A stretch of DNA of 64,000 bases, from positions 634,699-698,698 of the forward strand of contig VXAA01001241.1 in assembly GCA_013399115.1 (NCBI GenBank), written 5' to 3'. Below, one piece after another: positions 39,546-50,170 of the stretch. Source of the stretch: Anseranas semipalmata. Its lineage: Eukaryota > Chordata > Aves > Anseriformes > Anseranatidae. Numbering within the stretch: the stretch's first letter is position 1; every line of letters begins with the position of its first letter. The notes below the pieces were generated by a model. The model did no database searches and was not told where the DNA came from. It saw only the letters and a program-made list of their open reading frames with translations. The position numbers and the translations under genes are program-made.

Positions 39546-39811
39546 CCCTTTTATATATCCTAATGTCCACAAGGACACCAGAAGAAGGCAGCTCTCCTTC
39601 TCAATTAACATATGACCTCATTTTCCTATCAGCTGTTGACATTTGGGGTTTCAAGCCTTGTACCGGCGTTCCTGCTTCTCACGTGTTCTGGGTGTCCTGA
39701 AGGCGGCAGCGGGCTGCTTCCCGAGGGGCTTTCTCATCCAGCCTTCCTGACAGTTCTTACCCGGGCTTCCTGACCTTCTTCTGTGGTATCGCTATTGCTC
39801 TGCCATTTTAC

Positions 39812-39851
39812 CTTCTCTGCTCCAGGAAAACGGTCAAAATCTTATCCCGCT
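39812..39851 (-). CDS. Candidate 40-nt exon, minus strand, follows the 156-nt exon
   Basis: On the minus strand a good acceptor (tctctactcgttttcaacag) precedes 40 nt that end in a strong donor (aag/gtaaaa). Entering in the phase left by the exon at 40009-40164, the frame is open and gives KRDKILTVFLEQR. That hydrophilic-amphipathic string looks protein-like, but no family is recognised. The intron between the two would be 157 bp. A donor-like ccgg/gtaaga lies further downstream on minus (about 39766). Without transcript evidence this remains a model. Confidence 0.2.
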
Positions 39852-40008
39852 CTGTTGAAAACGAGTAGAGACCAGTTGATCTGACTTTTCTGCATTTTTA
39901 TTTGAGACTGTGGATCCTTATTCTGTGTTACAAAGCATTTATGCAGTGTCGTCTAAAGAGGTTGTCCATTGGTGATGCAACGAACTTCATAGAGACTGCT
40001 GCTCTTAC

Positions 40009-40164
40009 TCATGCTCTGACTTCTGTTCCCGGAGCCTTTAAACGTCGGACTTGCAGTCCCGAATAGCTCCTCTCTCCTGCTAGCGCTGGGTCGCTTCTCG
40101 TTGCCTTCCAGTGTCGGAAACGCGGGTGGATGTCGCTTCTGAGGTTGAGTTAGAGAAATCCTCT
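40009..40164 (-). CDS. Candidate 156-nt coding exon, minus strand, unassigned
   Basis: On minus, acceptor ttacttctgcacag/agagg opens a 156-nt segment ending at donor catga/gtaaga. Length is a multiple of three with equal phase (1) at both ends. The frame is open and encodes a charged, Ser/Arg/Pro-rich peptide (ISLTQPQKRHPPAFPTLEG at the start, SPTFKGSGNRSQSM at the end), as in a disordered intracellular region. The segment has many CpGs and roughly balanced GC inside AT-rich DNA, unlike its surroundings. If unspliced at the donor, the frame runs on to a TAG near 39953. No gene is recognised. Confidence 0.33.
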
Positions 40165-41166
40165 CTGTGCAGAAGTAATTTTCTATGCTCACTTTTTGGA
40201 GTTTTAAAAGTAAACAGCATATGTCCAAGAGTGTGTAGGAGGCAAAGAAATGCATACACTTAACAACTTGTATGCTTCCCAAAGCATGGACTAGATATTT
40301 GCAGAAATGCAGTACTGATACTGATAGTATGTGCTTGACAGAAATTTGTAGGAAGAGAATAACCTTAATAAAACGTGTGGTTAATTAAGTCTAATGCAAT
40401 AATACTAAAACAGTTAATTCATAGAAAGAGAATGACATATTTTGGCTCAAAATAATTTTGTCTGTATTTTACACCTGGATTTATATATGAGAATATCTGA
40501 TGCAGTCCTCTTACTATGACGTACTATGACCCACTCCCTGTATTTACATTCATGCTTAACTTTGAGCTCACAGATATCAAAACCCTTTCACAAAATTGTG
40601 TGTATGTGCAAGTGCTCATTTGATCGGTGCACAGAGCTGCAGTTTTGTCTCACATTCCTGCCTTTGGTTTAATCCCGTGAGTAGAGCTGCCTAAAGGGCA
40701 GTCGGCGTGGTGTCAGTTTGGAGGACCACTTCCAGCCCTCTTCATTCGCACCCACCCAGATGTACTCCTTTTAGTAATGCCTGTGCTGGGTTTTCAGTCA
40801 GCAATTTTGATATCAGCGAGAAAAATCTTTCCTGAGATACCATGCTTTCAAAAAAAAAGAAAAAAAATCAATGTTACTTTATTCCTAAGAATATTCAATG
40901 ATAGAATATCTTTGTTTATAATTTTTAAAAACTGGTGGAGAGGCTCTGTGTGAATGCAATGGGTAGGAGTGACTTGAATGGTTGTCTGGTTGGTAGGGAT
41001 GCTTTTAGCTCCTGTTTTGGGAAGGTCTGAGCTGGCATCAGCAAGCCCACGCAGAAGCTCGGTGCCATCTGCTGCTAGCGCAGGAGAGAATGGAGGCTGG
41101 AGGCTGGGTTAGGACGGTGCTCAGTAAGGATTTTTCTGCAATTGTTACTACAAAGTTAGACTGGAC
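40165..41166. other. Spacer between exon-like segment and inverted motif pair
   Basis: AT-rich; an A-run (40850-40867) and no other feature. Confidence 0.5.
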
Positions 41167-41403
41167 CTTTACATAACCGAGCAAATCATTAAGAAATGTG
41201 CAGGTTTTAGCAGCAGGCGTCGGGCGGACCACGGGCGCAAATGATGGATCCTGCTTTGAGCCAGGCCAGCCCAGCTCGGAGGGGCTCATCCGGGGCGCCC
41301 GGCTCCTCGCCGCAGCCCCTGCCGTCAGCAGCTCCGCTGGCGCCTCACAGAACCTGCCTTAATGACTTTCTACATCACATTCACTCGGTGTACATTAATG
41401 AGG
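41167..41403. repeat. Diverged inverted pair of a motif string around a GC-rich core
   Basis: On minus, 41206-41176 reads AACCTGC, CTTAATGA, CTCGGT in order. On plus, 41351-41389 reads the same three words in the same order. Spacers differ (6 and 4 nt against 0 and 18 nt). The two copies face each other around a GC-rich, CpG-bearing core (41215-41345). The translations also share TC.LND.L. This could be a decayed palindromic element, a local inverted duplication, or paired enhancer modules with TAAT-type homeodomain sites. Confidence 0.45.
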
Positions 41404-43784
41404 ATTTTTTTAGTTGTGTTCCTGCTATTTGTCTCTTTTAAGACTACTTTCAGTGTTTTAGCATCATGTTCAAAAGGCTAGTCAGACTTCTGTGCTCACA
41501 GCCTCATTAAAATTCTGTTCTGCACATCCTCTGACTCACACTTCATAATCTATCAGAACACCTGTTTTCTTTACAATGGCCACAAGGCAGCTCAAAACAC
41601 TGTGGTATTTAGCATTTAATAATGAGCACAAGATATGTATTTTTTGACACTTAAAATTTCCTTTAGAAAAGCGTATGCAAGAAATCCGGGTTTGAATGAA
41701 TTATCTGAATTCTCCTGTCTCCCCTCCCTTCCTGCCCGTGTTTCATTATGTGTATTTTGACAAAACTCAGTAACACTATGGCAAACGGAGAATTCCTGCG
41801 TGACATTAGGCAGTGGTCATGACTGGAGCTGTGGTGGAATCCACATAGCAATCACTTTACCAGCAGTATTAGCAATTTTAAAATTTGTTAGGGCAGGAAG
41901 CGTTTAGGATTTGTATCTACATTTAAATAAGAGCCCTTCACAAGCAGTTCATTGTAACTCTACCCTATGAGGATGCTTAGAAGCTTAAATATATTGTTAA
42001 CATCTGTCTCTTTATCATTCCATTACTTAAATCAATAGTGGGCATTGCAAACAATTTTTCTTTTAGTTGCAGGCTTTTAGAATTGTGGTACTTAGCCTAA
42101 TGTTGGCCATTTGATACAGAAGCAGTTTGAGGGCTCAGCATGGGGTGAAAAATGTGATCTCAAAGGGTGAAAGCCTGTCACTGTTATGTAAGTGAAGAAT
42201 CATTTCCCAGTGGATATGAAATGCCGTATCTTTAGTGCCCTAATAGAGGACATACTGCAAGTTGATTATTGTAATCCTACAGTGTTATCTCATCAGCAGT
42301 GGATTAAGGGAGTTCTTTCTGCTGAGGGGTCAGAATAAACATTTTCATTTACTCCCTGCTGTGTCACTGACAAATAGAGGTGTTATCTAAGAACGCTTTA
42401 AAGCACATGGTAAACAAAACTGTAGTCATGTACCAGTGATTCTTCTTCCAGCCTTCCACCGTCATGTAAAATAGAACACATGCTGATGCTGACATCATGA
42501 AATTGGCACTAGAAAGAAAAAAAGGAATTATTTTACTTTATGAAGAAGCTTGCTTTCCTCTCAGATTAAATTAGTTCACCTGATTCCAGGTTAGTAAAGT
42601 TTCAGGTGCAGGATACTGCATGTCATTTTCAATGGGGAAAGGGGTTCATTGTCTGAGTCGGTCCAAGAATCGTGGATGTTGTGAGGTATTTTGAAGGAAT
42701 AACTTGAAAAGATGAGAAAAGGAAATAGGTGTGCAGGTGGAGGAGATGTATAACGTAGGCAGATTTAACATTCTGTCTGTTGGAAAATTAAATTTCCAAG
42801 GAATCTTATGCTTAAAAAAGCATCGTGCTTCTAGTTGCTTACCCCATATGTGCTTCGAAGGACTTTTCATAGAATAACATCAAGGAGTAGTGCTTTTTGT
42901 TTTCCTTCTAATTGTTGTTCTTTTTGAAAACTGTTATTCCCAGGATGAAACCTCCTTCTCTGAATGAAATGACTGCAGGGCACATTTTGTTACAAGATCT
43001 GTTCTTGGTAAGCCAGCAGCCAAACTGTGTATGGCGTCAGAGCAGCAGGAAGATCAAGGGTGGCAGCAAATGCAAGGGGAGAAGTGGTGCCCCATTGCAG
43101 GAACACACCTGAAGGTGCTGATGCAGAGGGTTCCTGGGTCTTGTGAAGCATGCGTCAGCTTAGCTCTGTGGTCCAAATCACTCAGCAGACACTGCAGTGA
43201 TTTTATAAATGGAAGGACAATTGTCTTAGGTGACTAGAGTTGTGAGTTTCTGGTAATTCTTAGAGGGGCTTTCTTCCTTATACGGTATATATTTCTCAAG
43301 ATGATTTAAAAAAATAGATGGGTAATATTCATGGACAATGCATAGAGAAAATAGGTGATCAAAATGCAAAATTGCCATGGAATATTTCAAAGGTTCCATA
43401 ATCTGCAGAGTTTACCCTTATTTCTTCAGAGTATAAAATAGTGTCCGGATGTAGTGGTACATACTGAACAAAGTACACAAAGGAAACTGAGCTCAGAGTT
43501 GAAATTGTCTCTCTACAGAGGAACAAATCCTTAGCATGATAATCTTTGGGGAATGTACAGTATCACGACCTTTTGCTTCTAAGATGCATGTTCTCCTCCA
43601 TCACCTTCCTGCCCTCCAGGCAGGGGTCCGTGCTAGTGATCTCTTCCAGGAGGCTGATTTAAGAGCTGCTTGCCTAGTTTCGGCTCAGCATCTCGCTCCT
43701 GCCCCCTCTGACAGTTCCTTTAGTTGTACATATGAAATTGCACAGGTGCAATCTCCAGATCAGTGTCTGAATGAAGCATTTTTT
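41404..43784. other. AT-rich stretch without a recognised gene
   Basis: Nothing recognised. At 42955-43240 overlapping 66- and 68-codon frames occur in two plus phases with no further support. Confidence 0.5.
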
Positions 43785-43816
43785 TTCTTTTTTTTCCTTT
43801 TTTTTTTTTCTTTAGG
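43785..43816 (+). other. Long polypyrimidine tract ending in AG
   Basis: A nearly pure T/C run ends in ctttag, the ideal form of a plus-strand splice acceptor. Read on minus it is an A-rich run just after the stop of the 221-codon frame. Confidence 0.5.
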
Positions 43817-44477
43817 ATAGAGCAGTTACCCTCAGCTCCTCAGTGTTTGCAGTTGCTCCCCTTCTCCTGCCACTCTCGTTCAGCATGTACAGCTGAGTCT
43901 GCTGAGCGTGCTGAGCGGGGAGGACGGGCAGGGATGAGTGGGCACGAGAGGAGGAGGGCAGGATCTGTTTACGCTGGGTTCGCCACCAGAGAAAATTACA
44001 ACATGGAACTGCACTCTCAGCAGACAATTTGATTACTGAGGCCGTGCTCCAAGCACATGATTTATCCATGTAGCTCAAAGCAGCTACGAATAGAGCCAGT
44101 GTGCTAATGCAAAGTAAGAGTTTCAAACAGAGGTTAATCAGATGTGACAAAATATAAGAAAATATAGACAGATTTAAACAAAACGTGAGTGTTGTCTGAA
44201 ACAATGAACGTAAAACGCTAAATAGAATAAAACATGAAATACTAGTTACGTGACATACTAAGATCTGTTGGAATGTGATTTGCCACATGACAGGTTTCAT
44301 TATATCGTTCATTTGACAAAAACAAAGAAGTTTTCTCCAGAGCCTAAAAGCAGAAGTATTACCAAGGTCAACAAGTATTAGATTTGCAGTGCAGCAGAGC
44401 ATAGCCGTGGCCGCCGGGGTTGCTGCAGCTCTCAGGACATCGCACACGCTCCTGGGTAAGTGCTGAGGCTCCGGCAC
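43812..44477 (-). CDS. Longest ORF of the window, 221 codons, unassigned
   Basis: An ATG-initiated frame on minus with a hydrophobic middle (about residues 70-135, roughly three possible membrane spans) and a polar C-terminal part rich in Ser, Gln and Ala. No family is recognised. The length is unusual for AT-rich DNA. However, the hydrophobic part mirrors A-rich plus-strand sequence, which produces Leu/Phe/Ile codons mechanically, and the opposite strand carries strong splice signals. After the stop comes an A-rich run (43783-43816 on plus as T), which could be a poly(A) remnant of a retrocopy or coincidence. Confidence 0.15.
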   Translation of the reverse strand: MPEPQHLPRSVCDVLRAAATPAATAMLCCTANLILVDLGNTSAFRLWRKLLCFCQMNDIMKPVMWQITFQQILVCHVTSISCFILFSVLRSLFQTTLTFCLNLSIFSYILSHLINLCLKLLLCISTLALFVAALSYMDKSCAWSTASVIKLSAESAVPCCNFLWWRTQRKQILPSSSRAHSSLPVLPAQHAQQTQLYMLNESGRRRGATANTEELRVTALS

Positions 44478-45109
44478 TGGCTGGCAATAGTTTGCTGGGT
44501 GACTTCAGTGTCTGCTGCAGGAATCCAAACTGCACCTAAGCTGATCAAGCTGCCAGCTCTTGGTCTTCCCAGTTCCCATCAGAGCAATGCTTATGGAGTA
44601 CTTGTGTTGGCATAAAACAAACCTTGTCAAGATATCTCTGTGTGAGATTTATGCAGAGTGAAATAAAAGTGTGACATGGACACCTGATGCGTGAGTCTTC
44701 TGTATGAAGCATGACACTTGGCAGCAGAGGCAGTGCTGAGCTCTGCAGACCTGCCAATTCGCACTCATTTGGAGTGACTCAGTCATTTTTTCCTGTTGGT
44801 TGTGCGCAAATATCTAGCTAAATAGCTCCCAAAGTTGGAGATTTTTTATGCAATGAAACATTTTTCTAAAGTATTTTTTAACAGTGCTTCTTTAGACATA
44901 TGTTTTCCTTCTGTTCTTTAATCACACTGTTAGCCTTTCAAAACAAAATCGATATGGATTTTGAACATGAATAATTAAAAAAAAATACATTCTGCTTTTG
45001 TCTCCTCCTCTTCTAGAAGCATAAGATGATTTTGACCTTCTGTTTTTCTTAAAGCTCATAGTCCAACTAGGGACCTAGCCTTAACTGCAGGTTAGCTTCT
45101 TATTTTTAT
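44478..45109. other. Stretch without a recognised gene
   Basis: A strong plus-strand donor-like site (tgg/gtaagt) lies just upstream at 44455-44461. Otherwise ordinary AT-rich sequence. Confidence 0.5.
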
Positions 45110-45560
45110 CACTTAAATCTTTGTTATGGACAAAAAGGGAACAGAGCCATAAGTAAAGTCAAGAATTTATTGTTAATGTAATTGAAATCATAACAAGCTA
45201 ATCAAAAATATTACTGTTAGGCCAGACCTAGCTGTAACAGAAAAAGGAGAGGAAGAAAGCTACTGCAGGAAAAATCTCAACAATAAAACATTAAATAATA
45301 CAAGTCTGAACACAATTACAGTTGTTGCACACACCACCTAGCATCTACCCCTCTCTTTATCACACTGTGCTACACTTCCACTGCCCCTGAGCCCCAGGGC
45401 CCCAGTCTGGGAGGGATTTTGGTGGGTCACCCATGACAGCGGGAAGTTTGTCTTTCTCTTTTGCTGGGGAGAGCACCATGCTGTCACTGGTTTTTCTTCC
45501 TCCTCGTTCTAGGGAACACCTGGGGCTCCCGGGGTTAATTTTCTGACACGCTTTTACCTT
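45110..45560 (-). mobile_element. Possible old LTR-like or retroposon segment
   Basis: Read on minus, a GC-rich half (45360-45560) passes into an AT-rich half with pyrimidine-rich stretches and two AATAAA-type signals (near 45165 and 45285). This composition change is typical of avian ERV LTRs. No clear TG...CA ends or target duplication were found and no coding remnant is present, so the family is not assigned. Confidence 0.2.
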
Positions 45561-48500
45561 GCTTGTTCTTCACTGGTCTGCAGCTCTGTGTAACTTCTAA
45601 CCCTACTGTGTATGCAGGGTTGCATGTGTGTTATGGACTTGTTCAGTGTTTCCTTTGTGACCCCTAAGAACAACTTTGCCCAGCTCAGTTTTTCTTTAAG
45701 TGACCCCTGGGGAGCTGATAGTGCTGCGGTGTCCCGTGTCACCCAGTGCCCCTCTCTCGGCATTCGCGCCTGTGCCCCTGCACGCTGCGTCGCTATGCCA
45801 GGGACAGAGAGAGTCACACTGCACAGGCTTGGTGCTGTGCTTGCTTTGAAATTTGTGGTTATTTCACACTAGGATGCAAAGCTAAGGAAAAGTAAAATGA
45901 ATTAAGCGACAGACACCTGGGTATGGGAAAACCTGTTGTTAGAGTTGAAAGCAAAGCTCGGGCAGGGCAGGGCAGGCCCAGGCAGAGGCTGGCTCGCCTG
46001 GGGGCCAGGCTGTTGGGTGTCACGCAGCCTGGCACCCTCACTGCCATCTGCGGCCGCGCTGTGAAACAAGTCAGCGAGAGGCAGTTTTAATAGGATTGTC
46101 CACTGCTTCTCTGTTCCCTACGTGCATTTAGTTATACTGATAATAGCGCCGATGATAGTATGAATGATAACAATGTGATAAGACTATTTTTCACAGATTT
46201 TTTTTGCAGAGATGGAAAATGAATGTATATGTTTTCTTAAACTCAAATAATTTGTGAATGAAGGCTGAGGTTAATCCTTTGGGTGTAGTGAATGTAAAAA
46301 CAGTAAAGGAAAAAGAAATTTGAAATAGGAAAAATGCCATGAAAAATTGCTATTGATCATCTGAGTGGCTGTTTCAAAATCTATCACACTGAAGTTACAA
46401 AAGGAAAATCAGTCATCTTACGAGAAACATTATGTGACTCTGGTCGTATTTTATAATCCTAGTGCTGCCATAACTCCTTTGTGCCATTTCTAGCTAGTAG
46501 CTGTAGTGGTGTCTGTACAGCAGTTCCAGGGCCACTCTTGGTCCTGCAATTTGTTACCGTGGGAGTTGTACCGTTAGGTTAGGACTTCAGTGCAACCTGT
46601 CAAGATTCTCTTTAAACTCACCATGATAGGAGCTGTGTCACTGGAATATTTAACAAATTACAAAGGATATATATTTATGTAATAAATCTGTAAATTTATT
46701 TACAGGTGAAGTGGAAAAATCCAAGCCTTAGGGAGTCACTGGGTGGTACGCCTAAGGCTTTATGCAGTATACTGTTTTTATTCCTTTGTACTACTGTGAT
46801 TGTGGGTGTTCCTGTTTGGCATTTCTGTATTAAATCGATCAGCGAATTCAGGTGCTCTTTATCCCAGCTTCAGTGTGGCAATGAGTTCCACAGGGTAACA
46901 GTATATTAAAATCAGTTATTCAGCAGCTACCTTACAGTTTATTCAAGTGCCCCAGTTTCTTATGCTATATAAATGTGTAACCAGGAGTGTGCAAATGAAT
47001 TCCCCATTTCCTTTGTTGTCATATTTCCTGTTATTCAGTAACTACTGAACTGTATGATTTCCTGGGCACTCTGACAGCACTTCTACGGACTCGGTTAAAC
47101 CTGGGCTTTTTCAAACTGTTCCTCCCTTCCACTCCCCAAGAGTTCAAGATTGGTATTATCTAGACTAATATTACCTAGCAAAGCATCTGGCTTCGCTTTG
47201 TTTTCTTTTAACATGATCCTCCTTTTAGGATTAAAGCAGAATATTTGGCCCACGAAGTTATGATCATGCAAGACTTTCATTCTTGGAATAAGAGCTCATG
47301 CACTTGGAAACCTTTGAAAAATGGGAATGTAGAAACTTGCACAGTTCCAAAGCACAATGAAGTGTGTGCAAGACCAAAGTTCATTTGATAAAAATAGTAG
47401 GTTCCATGTGCCAGGAAACATTAGGAAGGCATGCAAATGCAGTTCAGGCTTTCCAGCAAGGTGTAGAAAGACCTGCAGCTGCATGAATCCAAGGCTATTA
47501 AATACTTTTAATACCTACTTAGAATGTGTTCCTGTAATTCTCTGATAGCTGAATAAAATCAGTCTTCTGACAAATTCTTCTCCTCCGTTTTTTATTTAGA
47601 TAAAAAGTTCAATAATTAAACTTTGCCAATGAAAGTCACATTTCAGTTAGTGAAAGAGAGAAAATGCAGAAACAATCACTTATTGCCCAATATAATACTA
47701 TTTCATTTTCATAGAAAGTGAGTTTCATTATCTTAAAACTTAAGCTATTACTCTTTCTCCAGACATCTAAATGAATAAATGTTTGGTTATAACCAAAATA
47801 CTTTTAAAAATTTGTTTTTATTTTAAGTAAAAGCTGGACATTTTTTTTCTGCTATGATTTTCTGTATGTTTTTTAAGAAAAACTTCCCTGCAAGATAAGT
47901 GGTGTGTAAGAACTTGCCCTTTCTAGATATTTGGTTAATTCTATATTTTGCAAGGCAACGGCAGAAATAGCACAGAAACTGGTGAGCTTCTTTGAATTAC
48001 TAGACAAGCCTTTTCCTAATGATATAGATGATGTCTCCAAAATAAGTCTTATCAATGATGCAGTTTAATTAGTGGATTTTTTTTTCTTAAGCCATACAGA
48101 GGTTGTTGAGCTCTCTATTGCAAAATGATAGATTTGTGCTGTGAGTGGCAAGAAAGCAGTTGAGATTAAAAGAATTAAATATTTTTAATATATTGATCAA
48201 ATATATGTAACAGGTTGTAAGACTGATGAAAAACAGAAGAACAAAAGATTATTAATATTATATATATCAATGATGTACCTTTCTTTGAAGTTGCCTATTA
48301 AAAAAAAAGTTTGTTGCTTGAACTACATGTTTTCTAAAAATGGATACATTCCTGCCCTTCTAGGACTTCTCCTATCTTTACATATATAAAAGCTGCTTGA
48401 AGAAAAATCTTATTTGTTCCTTGACCATCCCTGGTGAAATGTTTCTTCTGGCCTGCTTCAGGACAGCAATTGCTTCTGCTCTATTAATGATACAGTAGGT

Positions 48501-49236
48501 AAATTTTAGCAATGAGCACATGATCAATCTTTTTAGGACCATAATTGATTTCTACAAGAAACAGCAACTTGTGCTTAGCTCAGATTGCACACTTTCTTGA
48601 CTTCACTTCTCACTGAGCCAGCTGTAAAATATAACTGAAATTTAAACATATTGCCAAAGCTTTCATTAAATATGCTAGCACAGACTTTTTATAAGATTTT
48701 GTAACACTTCAAAATGCCCAGTGATTCCTCTCAATTTTGAAAGTGATGTGTTTCTATATTTTGTGGGAAAGATATCCTCATTGTATCTGGAGCAGTGAAA
48801 AAGCACAATACAGACATGCTTGTTAGCAGTTTGTACTTACCTGAACACAGCAGCGTGTCAAAGTTGAGTGTCTCTTGAAATCTTTTTTTTTTTCTAGCAA
48901 TTTGAACATTTGTCTAAGTACTTAAATTTTCTTACCAGTCTTCTTCCTAATAGATGAACTGTAAATATTTGTATCTAACCAGTCATTTAACTTGCAGATC
49001 AAAGAAACAACCAAGTAGTGGCTTTTTCACTTCTTCACAGTATCAGCAGAACACAGCTAGATTAATACGTGCAGAGCTCAAAAATATCAAGTTTAATTAT
49101 TTGCAAGAATTTTAGCTCATGTTAGCTGGCAACTGACAGCACAAACCCTGTCTTCCCCAGCAAAATAAGTCCTGAGGCTAGAAGTAAAGTAACTGATGCA
49201 CCCTGCATTTATTGGTGAAGGAGAGAACTCAGCGCT
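45561..49236. other. Mixed stretch without a recognised gene
   Basis: GC-rich, CpG-bearing patches at 45700-45800 and 45950-46080 (the latter with three GGGCA units at 45959-45973). The segment 47280-47560 is non-repetitive with an octamer-like gcatgcaaatgc and could be regulatory. The remainder is AT-rich. Confidence 0.45.
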
Positions 49237-49545
49237 TTGTGCAGTGAAGTTGCCGGTGTTGGCTTCTGCCAGCTGTACCATGGACTCAGAAGGAGAATGA
49301 GTCCCAAGGCAAGGCGAGCGCTGTCTTGTCGTGTACGTGTGTCTCTTGGTCTGTTCTTGCTTATCTGTGTAATCACAGAAGAAGTAGTCATCTTCTGTAT
49401 GAAACATCTGCCCACCTCAGTGAACTTGTGTGTAGGTTTAGTCAGTAACATCTTGATCTGTTTGGTGTCCCTATCCGTGTCTGTTAAAGAAGCTGCTTTT
49501 AGTGGTGTAAATGGCAAAATATTTCAGTATATTTTTAGAAGATAA
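49237..49545 (+). CDS. Unassigned 102-codon frame with two possible membrane spans
   Basis: From an internal ATG at 49297 the frame reads MSPKARRAL and then two hydrophobic stretches (around VSLGLFLLICVI and LCVGLVSNILICLVSL), ending in a basic tail. The minus strand is also open across much of the same DNA (49117-49517), which weakens a coding reading. No Kozak strength, splice evidence or similarity can be cited. Confidence 0.12.
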   Translation: MCSEVAGVGFCQLYHGLRRRMSPKARRALSCRVRVSLGLFLLICVITEEVVIFCMKHLPTSVNLCVGLVSNILICLVSLSVSVKEAAFSGVNGKIFQYIFRR

Positions 49546-49799
49546 CACATAATGTTTGTTAAGGAAGGAATAGTAATTAAAGGTAGAGGGTATAGCTGCT
49601 GCAGTTAACATTAATTATGTTTACATCAGTAAGCAAATATTTTTAAGTGAGATCAGGATTTGCCCCTGAATATCAGTGGGAATATTAATGTGATGCTTTA
49701 ATTATGAAAGTTAGGTAACGATATCAAACTAATGTGAAGTCTAAAGAATTGTATCAGGATAAGTAGACACGGATGAACTAATCCTTCCATTGAATATGT

Positions 49800-50170
49800 G
49801 TAAAATAAAAAGCATACCGTATTGGTGGAAAAGGCGGTATCTATTTCAGAGACACCTTTGGGACTAATACACTGCCTAACTTCAAGCTGAAATGAAGAAA
49901 TTTTATAGAAAAAGCGTAATGCAAACTGTAGCTTCGCATACCATGTATTACCTTGCCTTTTAGTCTGGTTCTTAGAACTTGCCTTTTATTACCGTTTTAA
50001 TCATCTTGATCGGTATTATTATAATCACAAAATGTCAGCATGAGGAAAGTGATAATGTAGTCATTATTATGTTTCAATGTCACCTTTTTCGATTCACGCT
50101 TAGCTATCGTTTAAAATTTCTTTATCAATCCGGTGATTAGATATCATTTGTGATGGGACCAGTATTTACA
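49800..50170. promoter_or_regulatory. Candidate conserved non-coding element
   Basis: Non-repetitive AT-rich DNA that keeps CpGs (aaggcggtatc, aaaaagcgtaatgc, gatcggtatt, ttcgattcacgctta, tatcgttt, aatccggtgatt) and contains many TAAT/ATTA and GATA-type words, with no long ORF. Retained CpG in such DNA suggests purifying selection or lack of methylation. Not tested by alignment. Confidence 0.28.

Larger units (their letters stand above)
36500..39811. other. AT-rich stretch without a recognised gene
   Basis: Contains a C-run patch near 36810, the A/C-rich simple repeat at 37861-37890 and the TA/CA microsatellite at 39517-39545. CpG-bearing sequence begins about 39660, next to the exon-like segments. 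No ORF above 100 codons. Confidence 0.5.

Noticed and set aside
42860..42890. tcatagaataacatcaaggag, reminiscent of a minus-oriented CR1 end
   Set aside because: Only the first bases resemble the CR1 terminus and no collinear CR1 body follows.
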